Of a stretch of DNA of 6,984 nucleotides, positions 6,185 through 6,984 are shown piece after piece (the stretch's first letter is position 1; the number at the start of each line of letters is the position of its first letter). The notes under the pieces are model-generated. The model saw only the letters and a program-made list of their open reading frames with translations, ran no database searches and had not been told where the DNA came from. Position numbers and translations under genes: made by a program. The stretch is from Desulfobacteraceae bacterium (lineage in GTDB: Bacteria > Desulfobacterota > Desulfobacteria > Desulfobacterales > Desulfosarcinaceae), in NCBI GenBank assembly GCA_027031325.1, contig JALVRI010000085.1:1-6984 (forward strand). Reading direction: 5' to 3'.

Positions 6185-6949
6185 TCATAGGAAACCAATG
6201 ACTGCGGCAAATCGCAAGTCGGTTTTCTGTCCCCGGTAGGAATAAAAAAGGCCCGGATTGCAACAGGTACAGATGTGGCTCAAAAATATTTTTTCCGGCC
6301 TGACCCCGGTCTCTTTCAACTGGTCGGTGGTAATCCGCCAAAAATCGAACCTTTCCTGACAGTCTTTGTACTTGACGAACTCCGCAGGCAGTTGCCGGCG
6401 GTAATTGACAAACTCGGCGCAGCAAGGCCCCAGAGAGGGCCCGATGGCACACACCAAGTCATGGGGTCGGCAACCGTAGCTTGCGGCCATCCGTTTCACC
6501 ACCTTGGCCGGAAGGCCTGCCACGCTACCACGCCAGCCGGCATGCACGTTGGCTACCACCTTGCGCTGCGGGTCGACTAGCAAAACGGCCTGGCAATCGG
6601 CCACCTGGATAACCAGACCCTGTCCCCTGGCCCTGGTGATGGCGGCATCGTATCGTCCTGCCGGGCTGTCCGGTCCCCAGCCCGGCTGCCGGTCGGCTTC
6701 AAAGATTCGGTCCCCGTGGACCTGATGGAGATAGACCAGTTCCCCAAACCCGAGGACATTTCCCAGTCTCAGACGCCAGTTAAGCACCTGCCAACGTGGT
6801 ACGGATGCTGACAGGCTGAGATTGAAACTTTCATTATATCCGGCTTGTCCATAGTTGTCAGGCCCGAATATCCCGTGGACAAGGCCGGGAATTTCTTCCA
6901 GTTCGCCAAATCGCCACCACAGCATTCCGCCGGCCCGCTTTACCCGCAT
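6185..6949 (-). CDS. pgeF: Peptidoglycan editing factor / YfiH-family purine nucleoside phosphorylase (PgeF)
   Basis: The 254-residue protein belongs to the YfiH/PgeF (laccase-domain, DUF152) family. Members are described as clearing mis-built peptidoglycan precursors and, biochemically, as zinc-dependent purine nucleoside phosphorylase/adenosine deaminase enzymes; older annotations call them polyphenol oxidase. The metal-site residues are all present: His78 in HQVHGD (75-80), Cys119 in VADC (116-119) and His136 in VHAGWRG (135-141). The family motifs IGPSLGPCC (169-177) and CTCC (227-230) with FYSYRG (235-240) follow. Length is normal. The ATG at 6949 has AGGAG at 6953-6957, only three bases away, which is tight; the later ATG at 6925 would shorten the N-terminus and lacks a site. 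The frame stays open to the window edge, so a start further upstream cannot be excluded. Another frame from the edge ends in TAA at 6940-6942, overlapping this start, and could be the tail of an upstream gene. Confidence 0.93.
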   Translation of the reverse strand: MRVKRAGGMLWWRFGELEEIPGLVHGIFGPDNYGQAGYNESFNLSLSASVPRWQVLNWRLRLGNVLGFGELVYLHQVHGDRIFEADRQPGWGPDSPAGRYDAAITRARGQGLVIQVADCQAVLLVDPQRKVVANVHAGWRGSVAGLPAKVVKRMAASYGCRPHDLVCAIGPSLGPCCAEFVNYRRQLPAEFVKYKDCQERFDFWRITTDQLKETGVRPEKIFLSHICTCCNPGLFYSYRGQKTDLRFAAVIGFL

Positions 6950-6984
6950 CGTCTCCTGCCGCCTTTCAAAATCTTCAATCCCGT

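Noticed and set aside
5563..6201. 212-codon + strand open frame opposite pyrK
   Set aside because: It is a shadow of pyrK, whose FAD and iron-sulfur motifs on the - strand are intact; the + strand translation looks like no protein family.

Overview
This window is ordinary bacterial chromosome carrying seven protein genes in two convergent blocks. A repair gene, uvrA, runs rightward on the + strand. A six-gene leftward block (pgeF, pyrK, atpZ, atpI, atpB, atpE, in transcription order) faces it on the - strand. The coding part is moderately GC-rich, while the first ~300 bases are clearly AT-rich and hold no convincing gene. The best guess at the source is a deltaproteobacterium in the broad sense (Desulfobacterota or Desulfuromonadia, Geobacter-like or sulfate-reducer-like). 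That rests on the separate F0 cluster atpZ-atpI-atpB-atpE, the short 229-residue subunit a, and a c subunit of the GQG...IESL type. It is an inference from family knowledge, not from a search.

Layout: 1-528 is noncoding leader, AT-rich up to about 300 and GC-richer after. 529-3357 is uvrA, a complete and canonical excision-repair ATPase. 3360-3402 is a hairpin with T-rich tails on both strands that can terminate both uvrA and the atp transcript. 3422-5148 (- strand) is the F0 cluster: atpE (subunit c), atpB (subunit a), atpI and atpZ, with strong Shine-Dalgarno sites before atpE and atpB. A 108-bp gap at 5149-5256 holds a possible promoter and an 8-bp inverted repeat ahead of atpZ. 5257-6057 is pyrK, and 6185-6949 is pgeF, whose upstream context is cut by the window edge.

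How the genes work together: atpZ and atpI probably help assemble the membrane sector made of subunits a and c. The b, delta and F1 subunits are not here and must be encoded elsewhere. PyrK is the flavin and iron-sulfur partner of the NAD-dependent dihydroorotate dehydrogenase, but its catalytic partner pyrD does not follow it. PgeF belongs to peptidoglycan quality control or purine nucleoside salvage. No mobile element, CRISPR array, tRNA, rRNA or new defence system is visible. The items worth a second look are small: the mixed ion-site residues of subunit c, the split ATP synthase operon, two hairpin or operator-like elements in the atp transcript, and the pyrK gene without pyrD.
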